Position numbers and translations under genes: made by a program. From Vibrio sp. 10N.261.45.E2 (GTDB taxonomy: Bacteria; Pseudomonadota; Gammaproteobacteria; Enterobacterales; Vibrionaceae), in assembly GCF_002875705.1 (NCBI RefSeq), contig NZ_MCZZ01000155.1, positions 1 through 53,683 of the forward strand: a stretch of 53,683 nt of DNA, read 5' to 3'. Positions 17,213 through 26,109 of the stretch are shown one piece after another. The notes under the pieces were generated by a model. It was not told where the DNA came from, did not search any database, and worked only from the letters and a program-made list of their open reading frames with translations. Each line of letters begins with the position of its first letter. Position 1 is the first letter of the stretch.

Positions 17213-18868
17213 ATGAAATGGAGCAGTATCAGTTTCCGTAAAAGGTTACTGATTATCATGACGGTCACTGGCCTCGTTGAACTTTTGATACTCGCAGCGG
17301 CTGGTTTTTATTACATCAAGCAATCTCAAGAGCAAGAGATGGGTTTGAAAGCGCTCGGTGTTGCTGAATTTCTATCTCAATCGCCACTTGTCACTAGCAT
17401 TATTCAAGAAAACGGAACGTTGGATACTAATGGCGTTCCTTACGTTCTGTCTGAAGAAACTCAAGTTAAATTTCGTAACCTTACTCAGCTCATTGGCGCG
17501 GCGTTTATCGTTGTGGGAAATGATAAAGGTATTCGCTTGATTCACCCTTACGATGACAGGCTCGGGAAACCGATGCGTGGTGGGGATAACCAAAAAGCAT
17601 TGGTATTGGGCGAGTCTTATGTGTCGACGGCCAAAGGATCGCTTGGTTTTTCAGTTCGTGGTAAATCCGCGGTAAAAGACCAACAAGGTACCGTTATTGG
17701 GGTAGTGTCGGTTGGTTACCTATTGGATTCTTTGCAAGACCGAATTGAACCTTATTTAGCTTTTTTGATTGTGATGGCGTTGCTGGTGGTTGCGGTCAAT
17801 GCGTTGATTTCGAGTTATGTGTCTCGCCGTTTTCAGCGTGCTATTTTAGGCTTTGAGCCTGAAGAGATAGGGCGGTTGTATGTCGAGTTAGATGTAACCA
17901 TGAGTACCGTGAAAGAAGGCATTTTAAGCATTGATAAGAACGGTATTTTACGCTCAATAAACAAAAGTGCCTGCGATATTTTATCGATAGACAGGGATAA
18001 AGCCCTCAATCAACAGCGCCTTTCTGACGTATTGGCAGGCAGTGATTTAGAACACCTGTTATCGACAGGCGACACCGATCACGATGTTGAACTGTATTTA
18101 AACAATAAGCGAATCATTGCTAACCGTAGCCCGATCATTGTGGCGGGTGAGGTGGTCGGGGCGGTATCCAGTTTCCGTTTACGAGATGAAATCAACGATT
18201 TAACAGACCAGCTCTCACAAACTAAAGAATATGCTGATCTACTGCGTTCACAAACCCATGAGCATCAAAACAAGCTTAACACCATCAGTGGCTTGATTCA
18301 GATGGGCGAGTTGGATTCAGTCCAACAACTGATTGGCCAAGAAACGGCGCACTATCAAAGCTTGATTGAGTTCTTGCGTGAAACCGTTAAAGATCCGCTC
18401 ATCGCAGGTATGCTCCTTGGGAAAACGGAGCGCGCGCGCGAAATTGGTTTAGAGCTCAAGGTCGAAGAAGGCTCAAGGCTTGAAGCACTGCCTAGCTGGT
18501 TAAACGCGGATGACGTTGTCACAATTCTTGGAAACCTGATTGATAACGCCTTTGATGCCACTATGACCGCTATAAAGCAAGAGGGTCAAATTGCTCCAGC
18601 ACGCCGAGTTATTGAAGTTTCAATCAGTGATTTTGGTAATGAAATTATCGTAGAAGTGGAAGATAAAGGGTGCGGTTTGCCAAAAGAGTTGGCGACCAAA
18701 GCACTCACCGAAAAAGGCGTGTCGAGCAAAGCGAAGCAAAATCGCGGGGTTGGTTTGTATCTTATTAAGCAATTGGCTGACCGATATCAAGGGCAGCTTG
18801 AAATGGTCGACAACAACGATTTTGGCACGCGAATGACGGTTTATCTGCCAAAAGAAGAACAGAAATAA
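17213..18868 (+). CDS. Sensor histidine kinase, CitA/DcuS family
   Basis: The 551-aa protein has an N-terminal helix (about residues 11-32), a periplasmic sensor domain of the DcuS/CitA fold (35-175), a second helix (about 178-200), a PAS domain (about 220-330), a short dimerisation domain with the phosphorylated His349 in THEHQNKL, and an ATPase domain with N box NLIDNAFDA, DKGCGLP and GVGLYLI. Family members sense citrate, C4-dicarboxylates or related acids. The response regulator follows 66 bases downstream. No transporter is adjacent, but tctCBA for tricarboxylate uptake lies 7 kb away and is a reasonable but unproven target. Confidence 0.9.
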   Translation: MKWSSISFRKRLLIIMTVTGLVELLILAAAGFYYIKQSQEQEMGLKALGVAEFLSQSPLVTSIIQENGTLDTNGVPYVLSEETQVKFRNLTQLIGAAFIVVGNDKGIRLIHPYDDRLGKPMRGGDNQKALVLGESYVSTAKGSLGFSVRGKSAVKDQQGTVIGVVSVGYLLDSLQDRIEPYLAFLIVMALLVVAVNALISSYVSRRFQRAILGFEPEEIGRLYVELDVTMSTVKEGILSIDKNGILRSINKSACDILSIDRDKALNQQRLSDVLAGSDLEHLLSTGDTDHDVELYLNNKRIIANRSPIIVAGEVVGAVSSFRLRDEINDLTDQLSQTKEYADLLRSQTHEHQNKLNTISGLIQMGELDSVQQLIGQETAHYQSLIEFLRETVKDPLIAGMLLGKTERAREIGLELKVEEGSRLEALPSWLNADDVVTILGNLIDNAFDATMTAIKQEGQIAPARRVIEVSISDFGNEIIVEVEDKGCGLPKELATKALTEKGVSSKAKQNRGVGLYLIKQLADRYQGQLEMVDNNDFGTRMTVYLPKEEQK

Positions 18869-18934
18869 TTAAGCACGAAGCGATCTTGTGACGATCATCG
18901 TGACGGAAAAAGCATGGTTAAAGGAAGAACATAA

Positions 18935-19630
18935 ATGAACGCAATCACGAGAGTCATGGTCATTGAGGATGATATTGCGATTGCAGAGCTACACCATCGT
19001 TATTTAGAACAGATGGGTGGCTTTGACGTGGTCGGAATTGCCACCACACAGTCTGAAGCGCTCATGCAATTAGACATCTTAAAACCGGATTTAGTGTTAT
19101 TGGATGTGTACCTGCCAGACGGGTGTGGGCTCGATATTCTTAATCACGTAAGAGGGAGCAACCAAGGCTGCGATGTCATCTTGATTACAGCAGCCCGAGA
19201 CGTAGACACCTTGCAGACAGCAATGCGCGGCGGTGTTGTCGACTACTTACTGAAACCGGTGATGTTCCCTCGCTTGGAAGCAGCGTTGAAAAAGTATCAA
19301 TCACAGCAACAAGAGTTTGAAAGCGTGTCTGATTTGAACCAAGGTTTGGTTGATAAGATGCTGCAAGCCAATGCGAAAGCAGACTCAGCTAAAGTATCGA
19401 CGTTACCTAAAGGGATCGATGGTGTAACGCTTGATAAGATCAGAGCCATTTTTCAACAAACTGATGCGACGAATATTACGGCTGATGAGGCCGGTGAGCG
19501 CATTGGTGCAAGTCGAACCACCGCTAGACGCTATTTAGAATTTTTGATTACAACTGGTGAGTTAGTCGCGGACCTAAATTACGGTACCGTGGGCCGCCCA
19601 GAGCGTTGCTACAACAAATCACGAAGATAA
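18935..19630 (+). CDS. Response regulator, CitB/DcuR family
   Basis: The 231-aa product has a receiver domain with acidic pocket Glu11-Asp12-Asp13, phospho-acceptor Asp57 in LLDVYLPDG and Lys107 in LLKPV. A linker is followed by a C-terminal helix-turn-helix (about 165-225, IGASRTTARRYLEFL) of the CitB/DcuR type. It pairs with the kinase upstream. The start is supported by AAGGAAGAA. It is transcribed with the kinase and followed by a weak terminator. Confidence 0.9.
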   Translation: MNAITRVMVIEDDIAIAELHHRYLEQMGGFDVVGIATTQSEALMQLDILKPDLVLLDVYLPDGCGLDILNHVRGSNQGCDVILITAARDVDTLQTAMRGGVVDYLLKPVMFPRLEAALKKYQSQQQEFESVSDLNQGLVDKMLQANAKADSAKVSTLPKGIDGVTLDKIRAIFQQTDATNITADEAGERIGASRTTARRYLEFLITTGELVADLNYGTVGRPERCYNKSRR

Positions 19631-19653
19631 AGACTGCATTATCAAAATAAATA

Positions 19654-19684
19654 TAAAGCCAGTTGAATAAGCTGGTTTTACCTT
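19654..19684 (+). terminator. Weak terminator after the two-component pair
   Basis: TAAAGCCAG pairs with CTGGTTTTA across a 9-base loop and is followed by a short T run. Confidence 0.5.
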
Positions 19685-19847
19685 ATTCTCCCCTTACCAT
19701 TGCTCACTCCACCGACCAGATACCGTTCTTTCTTGACTACAATGTTTGAGAATGCCGATTTGCTTCTCCCTCGGGCCAAAAGAACTGAGCTATCGATTAG
19801 AATTTGTTCTAAATGAGTCAATATTTAATCGATTGCTTTCACAGTGG

Positions 19848-19861
19848 TTGATGTAAATCAA
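19848..19861. promoter_or_regulatory. FNR-like box upstream of zwf
   Basis: TTGAT-N4-ATCAA is a perfect match to the FNR consensus. It lies about 180 bases before zwf in a 410-base gene-free region that otherwise holds a weak terminator and a likely promoter. It could control zwf in response to oxygen; a CRP-family relative could also bind. Confidence 0.45.
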
Positions 19862-20040
19862 ATAGTCATAGACAATACTGTCCCGAATAGAGGTGATAGC
19901 TTTCACCCTCGTTTACCAAACGCATTCTCAAATTTAATAGGCGCTTACTATTGGTGTAATAGTTAAGACCTATTATCTATTTTCGTATGTCGCTGATACC
20001 TTTGGCGAATACTAAAAACCTTGTTTTTATAGGAAAGATG

Positions 20041-21543
20041 ATGGTAATACCTGAAAACAGCAGCATCGTTATTTTTGGTGCGTCGGGAGATCTAACTTAC
20101 CGCAAGTTAATTCCTGCTCTATACCACCTGTATGCTAGCAATCAACTACCAGAATCCTTTGCGATTCTTGGAGTGAGCCGTACTGAGTACAGCGATGAGT
20201 CTTACCGTGAGAAGCTGAAGAAGTCTCTTCAGGAAATGGAAAAAACTGAGCCAGAGACGCTGAATGCATTTATTGAACATCTGCATTACCAAGCGATCAA
20301 CACTTCAGATGTAGACGACTACGCTCGTTTAGCACAACGTCTAGACAAGCTTGAACAAGACTACCAATTCGAAAACCATAACACATTGTTCTACTTGGCA
20401 ACGCCGCCAAGCCTATACGGTGTGATCCCAGCAAACCTTGCTGCGCATGGCCTTAACGATGAATCGAATGGCTGGCGCCGTCTGATTATCGAGAAGCCAT
20501 TTGGTTACGACTTAGCTTCTGCTCAAGCGTTAGATGAAGAGATCCATCATCACTTCCAAGAACACCAGATCTACCGTATCGACCATTACCTTGGTAAAGA
20601 GACGGTTCAGAACCTTCTAGTGCTTCGTTTCTCAAACGCGATGTTTGAACCACTGTGGAACCGTAACTTTATTGAATACGTTGAAATCACGGGTGCTGAA
20701 TTCCTTGGCGTTGAAGAACGTGGCGGATACTACGATGGTTCTGGAGCCGTTCGCGACATGTTCCAAAACCACTTGCTACAAGTGCTAGCAATGGTAGGCA
20801 TGGAGCCGCCTGCGCAAATTAACGCTGATTCTATTCGTGATGAAGTGGTTAAAGTGCTTCAGTGTCTGAAACCATTAGAAGAAGATGATCTGCGTAAAGA
20901 CTTAGTATTAGGTCAGTACACAGCATCAGATGTTCGTGGTCAGCAGCTTCTAGGCTACCGTGAAGAACATGGCGTAGCGGATGATTCTCGTACCGAGACT
21001 TACATTGGCTTGAAAGCTCACATCAATAACTGGCGTTGGAATGGTGTTCCTTTCTACGTGCGTACAGGTAAACGCTTACCAACACGTGTGACTGAAATCG
21101 TGATTCACTTTAAGAACACGCCACACCCAGTATTTGGTCAAGATGCACCAGAGAATAAGCTGATTATCCGTATCCAACCGGACGAAGGTATTCAGATGAG
21201 CTTTGGTTTGAAAGAGCCAGGCGCAGGCTTTAAAGCAAAAGAAGTGAAAATGAACTTCTCTTACTCTGACTTGCCAGAAACTCAAATGCTAACGGCTTAC
21301 GAGCGTCTTCTTCTTGATGCACTGAACGGTGATGCGACTCTGTTTGCACGTACCGATGCAGTAGAAGCATGTTGGAAGTACGTTCAACCCATCTTAGACT
21401 TCAAGCAAGATCCTCAAGCACTGTTTGGCTATGCTTGTGGTACTTGGGGCCCACAGGAAGCAGATGAACTTCTGCAACGTGATGGCCGCGCATGGCGTTT
21501 CCCATGCAAAAACTTAACAGACACGGATTACTGCGAACTATGA
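20041..21543 (+). CDS. zwf: Glucose-6-phosphate 1-dehydrogenase
   Basis: This enzyme catalyses the NADP-dependent oxidation of glucose 6-phosphate to 6-phosphogluconolactone, the entry to the oxidative pentose phosphate pathway. The 500-aa protein has the nucleotide-binding motif IFGASGDLTYRKL near the N-terminus, EKPFGYD, and the active-site RIDHYLGKE. Two adjacent ATGs occur at 20038 and 20041; spacing from AGGAAAG favours 20041, and the 18 extra codons of a longer frame from 19987 are not like the family. The stop overlaps the pgl start (ATGA). It is the first gene of zwf-pgl-gnd. Confidence 0.97.
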   Translation: MVIPENSSIVIFGASGDLTYRKLIPALYHLYASNQLPESFAILGVSRTEYSDESYREKLKKSLQEMEKTEPETLNAFIEHLHYQAINTSDVDDYARLAQRLDKLEQDYQFENHNTLFYLATPPSLYGVIPANLAAHGLNDESNGWRRLIIEKPFGYDLASAQALDEEIHHHFQEHQIYRIDHYLGKETVQNLLVLRFSNAMFEPLWNRNFIEYVEITGAEFLGVEERGGYYDGSGAVRDMFQNHLLQVLAMVGMEPPAQINADSIRDEVVKVLQCLKPLEEDDLRKDLVLGQYTASDVRGQQLLGYREEHGVADDSRTETYIGLKAHINNWRWNGVPFYVRTGKRLPTRVTEIVIHFKNTPHPVFGQDAPENKLIIRIQPDEGIQMSFGLKEPGAGFKAKEVKMNFSYSDLPETQMLTAYERLLLDALNGDATLFARTDAVEACWKYVQPILDFKQDPQALFGYACGTWGPQEADELLQRDGRAWRFPCKNLTDTDYCEL

Positions 21544-22256
21544 TCAATCACAAGATCTTTGCAACGCCTGAACTGGTTGTTGAAAACCTAGCAAACGAAA
21601 TGAAAGCGTACAGCGAGCAGGGCAAACCTGTTCACATTTCACTGTCTGGTGGCAGCACACCAAAAATGCTTTTCAAGCTTTTAGCGCAAGCACCATACTC
21701 AGAAGGCATTCAATGGAATAACCTTCACTTCTGGTGGGGTGATGAGCGTTGTGTTGCACCAGACGACGCTGAAAGCAATTTTGGTGAAGCGAATGCTTTG
21801 TTGTTTACTCAAGTAAACCTTCCTGCTGAAAACATCCACCGCATCCGTGGTGAAGATGAACCTAAAGCAGAAGCAGAGCGTTTCGCAAAAGAGATGGCAG
21901 ATGTCATCCCAACAGAAAACGGCACGCCAGTTTTCGATTGGATTCTGCTAGGTGTTGGCGCAGACGGCCACACTGCTTCACTATTCCCGGGTGCAACCAA
22001 CTACCAAGACGAGAACCTGTCTGTACTGGCTTCTCACCCTGAGTCTGGTCAAATCCGCGTTTCTAAAACAGCAAAAGTTTTAGAAGCAGCAAAACGAATC
22101 AGCTACCTAGTACTTGGTGCCGGTAAAGTTGAGATCGTTAAAGAAATTCATACAACTCCTGCTTCAGAACTGCCTTACCCGGCAGCGAAAATCCAGTCTA
22201 AAACTGGCGAAACAGAGTGGTTCCTAGATTCAAATGCAGCAAGTGCTATCGCATAA
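21540..22256 (+). CDS. pgl: 6-phosphogluconolactonase
   Basis: The 238-aa protein hydrolyses 6-phosphogluconolactone to 6-phosphogluconate. Motifs include SLSGGSTPK, WWGDERCV and LGVGADGHTASLFPG, all typical of the DevB/Pgl family. The ATG overlaps the zwf stop by 4 bases, so the start at 21540 fits translational coupling better than the longer frame from 21492 that runs inside zwf. Confidence 0.96.
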   Translation: MINHKIFATPELVVENLANEMKAYSEQGKPVHISLSGGSTPKMLFKLLAQAPYSEGIQWNNLHFWWGDERCVAPDDAESNFGEANALLFTQVNLPAENIHRIRGEDEPKAEAERFAKEMADVIPTENGTPVFDWILLGVGADGHTASLFPGATNYQDENLSVLASHPESGQIRVSKTAKVLEAAKRISYLVLGAGKVEIVKEIHTTPASELPYPAAKIQSKTGETEWFLDSNAASAIA

Positions 22257-22284
22257 GTGCGAATAGCCGCAAGGAGATAAAATA

Positions 22285-23733
22285 ATGAAAGGTGATATCG
22301 GTGTAATTGGCCTAGCAGTAATGGGTCAGAACCTTATCCTAAACATGAACGACCACGGCTTCAAAGTTGTGGCTCACAACCGTACTGCTGCTAAAGTAGA
22401 CGAGTTCCTAGAAGGCCCAGCTAAAGGTACTAACATTGTTGGTGCTTACTCTCTAGAAGAGCTAGTTGAGAAGCTAGAAGCGCCACGTAAAGTGATGCTT
22501 ATGGTTCGTGCTGGTGACGTTGTAGACACGTTCATCGAAAACCTAATCCCACTTCTAGACGAAGGTGACATCATCATTGATGGTGGTAACACTAACTACC
22601 CAGACACTAACCGTCGTGTAGCGCATTGTCGTGAGAAAGGCATCCACTTCATCGGTACTGGTGTATCTGGTGGTGAAGAAGGTGCTCGTTTCGGTCCTTC
22701 AATCATGCCAGGCGGCGCGGCTGAAGCTTGGGAAGCGGTTAAGCCAATCTTCCAAGGTATCTCTGCAAAAACTGACGCTGGTGAGCCTTGTTGTGACTGG
22801 GTTGGTAACGACGGTGCTGGTCACTTCGTTAAGATGGTACACAACGGCATCGAATACGGTGACATGCAGCTTATCACTGAAGCATACCAGTTCATGAAAG
22901 ATGGCCTAGGTATGTCTGCTGACGAGATGCAAGCAGTATTCGCTGACTGGAACAAAACTGAGCTAGACAGCTACCTAGTTGAAATCACTGCAGACATCCT
23001 TGGCTACAAAGATGAAGACGGTGAAGCGCTAGTTGAGAAGATCCTAGACACTGCAGGCCAAAAAGGTACGGGTAAGTGGACGGGTATCAACGCACTAGAC
23101 CTGGGTATCCCACTAACTCTAATCTCTGAGTCTGTATTCTCTCGTTGCCTGTCTGCTCTTAAAGACCAACGTGTTGAAGCTGAAGCTTTGTTTGAGAAGA
23201 CAATCACTCCAGTTGGAGGCGACAAGCAAGAGTGGGTTGATGCACTACGTCAAGCTCTACTGGCTTCTAAGATCATTTCTTACGCTCAAGGTTTCATGCT
23301 AATGCGTGAAGCATCAAACGAAAACGGCTGGGACCTAAACTACGGTAACGTAGCACTAATGTGGCGTGGCGGTTGTATCATCCGTTCTGCTTTCCTAGGC
23401 AACATCCGTGATGCGTACGAAGCGAACCCAGATATCGCATTCCTAGGCTCTGATGAGTACTTCAAGAACATCCTACAAGGCAGCCTAGTAGCATGGCGCA
23501 AAGTAGCAGCGAAATCTCTAGAGTCTGGTATCCCAATGCCATGTACGATTTCTGCGCTATCTTTCCTAGACGGTTACACAACAGCACGTCTACCAGCGAA
23601 CCTGCTTCAAGCTCAACGTGACTACTTCGGTGCTCACACTTACGAGCGTACTGACCGTCCACGTGGTGAGTTCTTCCACACAAACTGGACTGGTACAGGC
23701 GGCGACACTGCTTCTACAACTTACGACGTATAA
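22285..23733 (+). CDS. gnd: 6-phosphogluconate dehydrogenase, decarboxylating
   Basis: The 482-aa enzyme oxidises 6-phosphogluconate to ribulose 5-phosphate and CO2 with NADP. It begins with a Rossmann motif (GLAVMGQNLILNM) and includes IDGGNTNYPDT, GTGVSGGEEGARFGPS and the C-terminal GEFFHTNW. AAGGAG lies before the ATG. Codon use is strongly biased, as expected for a highly expressed gene. It ends the zwf-pgl-gnd operon, followed by a strong terminator. Confidence 0.97.
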   Translation: MKGDIGVIGLAVMGQNLILNMNDHGFKVVAHNRTAAKVDEFLEGPAKGTNIVGAYSLEELVEKLEAPRKVMLMVRAGDVVDTFIENLIPLLDEGDIIIDGGNTNYPDTNRRVAHCREKGIHFIGTGVSGGEEGARFGPSIMPGGAAEAWEAVKPIFQGISAKTDAGEPCCDWVGNDGAGHFVKMVHNGIEYGDMQLITEAYQFMKDGLGMSADEMQAVFADWNKTELDSYLVEITADILGYKDEDGEALVEKILDTAGQKGTGKWTGINALDLGIPLTLISESVFSRCLSALKDQRVEAEALFEKTITPVGGDKQEWVDALRQALLASKIISYAQGFMLMREASNENGWDLNYGNVALMWRGGCIIRSAFLGNIRDAYEANPDIAFLGSDEYFKNILQGSLVAWRKVAAKSLESGIPMPCTISALSFLDGYTTARLPANLLQAQRDYFGAHTYERTDRPRGEFFHTNWTGTGGDTASTTYDV

Positions 23734-23791
23734 TCGTTATGTAGCTTCAGTTAAGAACCTTGTTGTTCTTATTAGCTGTAAATTAGAAAAT

Positions 23792-23819
23792 AAAAGGATG
23801 CCGATTGGCATCCTTTTTT
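23792..23819 (+). terminator. Terminator of zwf-pgl-gnd
   Basis: AAAAGGATGCC pairs with GGCATCCTTTT, loop of 4, followed by T residues. Confidence 0.92.
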
Positions 23820-23950
23820 GTTGGTTCACTGTTTTAATCAGTTACTTCGAAGTATTACTATCATTTTTGCTAACTCGAACTCAGGCTATTTGCTTAAACT
23901 CAGATTGAACTTGATCGCGTATGCGTAGTTGAACTGACAGGGTGTTGGTA

Positions 23951-24127
23951 ATGATATTCCGGACGTTAAGTGACCAATTCGAAATTAAATTCAAAGATAA
24001 ATAGGATCACCAGCATGCTTTATGCCATCATAAAGGCATAGATAAGGGCAATGGATGTAATGCCCAAGTGATTGAGCTAGAAGCGGTCAGTGATGACGGT
24101 GTTCTAGAGTATATTCAAGGCCTTTAG
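23951..24127 (+). pseudogene. Small ORF interrupted by an in-frame TAG
   Basis: From ATG 23951 the frame runs 17 codons to a TAG at 24002-24004 and then continues in the same frame for 40 codons to a TAG at 24125. The second part is coding-like and has a His/Cys-rich run (DHQHALCHHKG) followed by a plausible acidic tail, but has no start codon of its own. The simplest reading is a gene of about 58 codons inactivated by an amber mutation; I do not recognise the family. It lies 22 bases before the VF530-like gene and may share its transcript. The rest of the stretch from the gnd terminator holds nothing else. Confidence 0.4.
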
Positions 24128-24149
24128 TTGCCTTGGAAAAGGTAAAGAT

Positions 24150-24563
24150 ATGACTGAAGAAGAAAGAATCGAACTGCAACAAAATAACCCGCTGCATGGC
24201 TTAAAGCTTGAAACTATGATCACTGAATTAGTAGATCATTATGGTTGGGAAATTTTAGATGCAGCTATGCGTATGAACTGCTTTAACACTAAGCCTACAG
24301 TAGCAAGCGCAGTTAAATACTTGAAGAAAACGGAATGGGCTCGTGAGAAGGTTGAGAACTTCTATCTTTACCGTTTCAAGCGTATGCCTAAAGCATCGGA
24401 TATCGAATATCAGATGCCTCCGCGCTCACGTACATTCCGCCATGGGCTAGAGCCTCGTGAGCCAATGGAACTAACGGTTGAGTCTATCCACGCTTCTCAA
24501 GCTAAAGCTGCGTCAGCGTTTAAAGAGCGCCGCGGCGGTAACGGTCGTAACTTTCGTCGTTAA
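24150..24563 (+). CDS. VF530-family DNA-binding protein (DUF2132)
   Basis: The first 70 residues match the VF530 family: NPLHGLKLETMITELVDHYGWEIL, ending in TKPTVASAVKYLKKTEWAREKVENFYL (split here for clarity: TKPTVASAVK, then YLKKTEWARE). The family has a small helical fold reported to bind DNA. Here the protein is 137 aa, with a basic C-terminal tail of about 60 residues rich in Arg and Gly (RRGGNGRNFRR) that could bind nucleic acid. It is followed by a bidirectional terminator. Confidence 0.85.
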   Translation: MTEEERIELQQNNPLHGLKLETMITELVDHYGWEILDAAMRMNCFNTKPTVASAVKYLKKTEWAREKVENFYLYRFKRMPKASDIEYQMPPRSRTFRHGLEPREPMELTVESIHASQAKAASAFKERRGGNGRNFRR

Positions 24564-24643
24564 TAAGAAGGCTTCGTTAGTAAGAGCCGTCGTTAGATAA
24601 GGCGTAGATAATTAATGCGCTTAATTAGACAAGCGAAAAACAC

Positions 24644-24668
24644 AAAAGGAGCCTAAGCGCTCCTTTTT
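24644..24668. terminator. Bidirectional terminator
   Basis: AAAAGGAGC pairs with GCTCCTTTT between two convergent genes. Confidence 0.75.
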
Positions 24669-24716
24669 TAATGCGTATAACTATTAAATCCGTCTAAAGC
24701 TTATTGTTCTTGAGCC

Positions 24717-24908
24717 TTAAGCTTCGCGGTTCTTTCTTTGATTCTTCCAAAGGTCGACGACATAGACAATGGCGCTGATCAGTAAGAATAGCGCTGACAC
24801 AGAAAACAGAGCGGGCATTTTTAGGATCCACGCAAATGTGGCAGCAAGAAAAGCGACAAAGCAAATGAGTCGACTTGATGACATGACATGACCGAGTTTA
24901 ATGTTCAT
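24717..24908 (-). CDS. Small membrane protein, 63 aa
   Basis: AGGAGG lies just before the ATG, strongly supporting translation. Two hydrophobic helices (about residues 12-29 and 32-50) are followed by a basic tail KNQRKNREA, so both termini should face the cytoplasm. No family is recognised. Confidence 0.7.
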   Translation of the reverse strand: MNIKLGHVMSSSRLICFVAFLAATFAWILKMPALFSVSALFLLISAIVYVVDLWKNQRKNREA

Positions 24909-25133
24909 AACGCCTCCTAATGAAGTCTCACATTCGACAGGAGAATTATCCCACCTTTGGCAAAATAAAGGCTAAAAAACAGTCTAAATTGTTATCAAAT
25001 TTGCTAATTGAAAGATTCGCCTCACATATTTTGGCTTGGCTGTTTTATAAGCAATAAAATAGCGGAATAGGTATTGAGATCGTGGAGTCTTTTCGGTCTG
25101 TCTTTCATGTTGAAAGCCTATTGAACCGAACGT

Positions 25134-25892
25134 CTAGTTAGCATAAAAAAAGTAAGCGGTGATCAAAAAGCTAGCGATGATCACTGTGGTACGAACATAT
25201 TGTTGAGGAATCCGGCGAGAGATTTTTGCTGAATAATAACCGCCAACCAATGTACCCAGTAATACAGCTATACCAGACGGCCAATCAATCGAACCATTGA
25301 CGACAAAAAACACAATAGCGGCGAGTGAGGCACATGCGGACACGAGCAGTTTGATGCCATTCATCACGTTGATGTTGGTGTAACCAGCAAGTGCCAAATA
25401 ACTCAATGTCACGATGCCCAAGCCAGCATTAAAATACCCACCGTAGACACAAACAATCAAAAGCAATAGAGCGGAAAAAAATGCACCTGCGCTGGTTGCA
25501 TGTTTATGTTTTTCTGTGGCTTGCTTGAGCCATTTATTGAGCGTACCGCCAAACGTGAATAGCAGAGCAGCAAACAGTAATAACCAAGGAACGGATTGCG
25601 TGAACAGCGCTTCTGGGGTGTGCAGCAGTAGAAACGCACCGATACCGCCACCAACTATGCACAAAGCAATGGTCAGTTTTAACTGCTTAGTACCGGATTG
25701 AATTTCGTGGCGTAGAGCGTAGGCTCCGCTAATATAGCCTGCGCACGAAGCAAAGGTATTGGTCGCGTTGGCTGCAATAGGAGGCACGCCAGCAAACAAA
25801 AGAGCGGGGAAGGTGATGAAACTGCCTCCTCCAGCAATAGAGTTAAGCACGCCACCAATCACACCTGACAAGAATAGAATCAACCAATCCAT
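25134..25892 (-). CDS. TSUP-family permease (TauE/SafE, DUF81)
   Basis: The 252-aa protein has about eight hydrophobic helices arranged as two repeats, with the family motif GGVLNSIAGGGSFITFP in the first and ANATNTFASCAGYISG after it, and a second-half GGYFNAGLGI. Members export sulfite, sulfoacetate or similar organosulfur anions; the substrate here is unknown. I choose ATG 25892 over a TTG at 25907 with no better ribosome binding site. It stands alone. Confidence 0.87.
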   Translation of the reverse strand: MDWLILFLSGVIGGVLNSIAGGGSFITFPALLFAGVPPIAANATNTFASCAGYISGAYALRHEIQSGTKQLKLTIALCIVGGGIGAFLLLHTPEALFTQSVPWLLLFAALLFTFGGTLNKWLKQATEKHKHATSAGAFFSALLLLIVCVYGGYFNAGLGIVTLSYLALAGYTNINVMNGIKLLVSACASLAAIVFFVVNGSIDWPSGIAVLLGTLVGGYYSAKISRRIPQQYVRTTVIIASFLITAYFFYAN

Positions 25893-26032
25893 AGTTTTAG
25901 AATCCAATGCGTTAAATGACTGGTTACCTTACTTGATTTCGCTGCGAATATCAGAGCTGCGGGGTTTGAAAGTACGAGTTTGTGAGTTCGCTACCATCTT
26001 AGGGCTGTGTTTATTCTCAAAGGGCGGATACG

Positions 26033-26058
26033 AAAAAAGGAGCCTGAGGCTCCTTTTA
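26033..26058 (-). terminator. Terminator of tctCBA
   Basis: AAAAGGAGCC pairs with GGCTCCTTTT around a 3-base loop, with a T run on the minus side; it could also serve the plus strand. Confidence 0.85.
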
Positions 26059-26109
26059 GATTTCGAATTGTGTTCAATGTCTTCTATGTGTTCTAGAGCT
26101 GCATGTTGA

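Noticed and set aside
24005..24127. Independent 40-codon gene starting after the TAG
   Set aside because: It has no start codon; better explained as the second half of an amber-interrupted gene.
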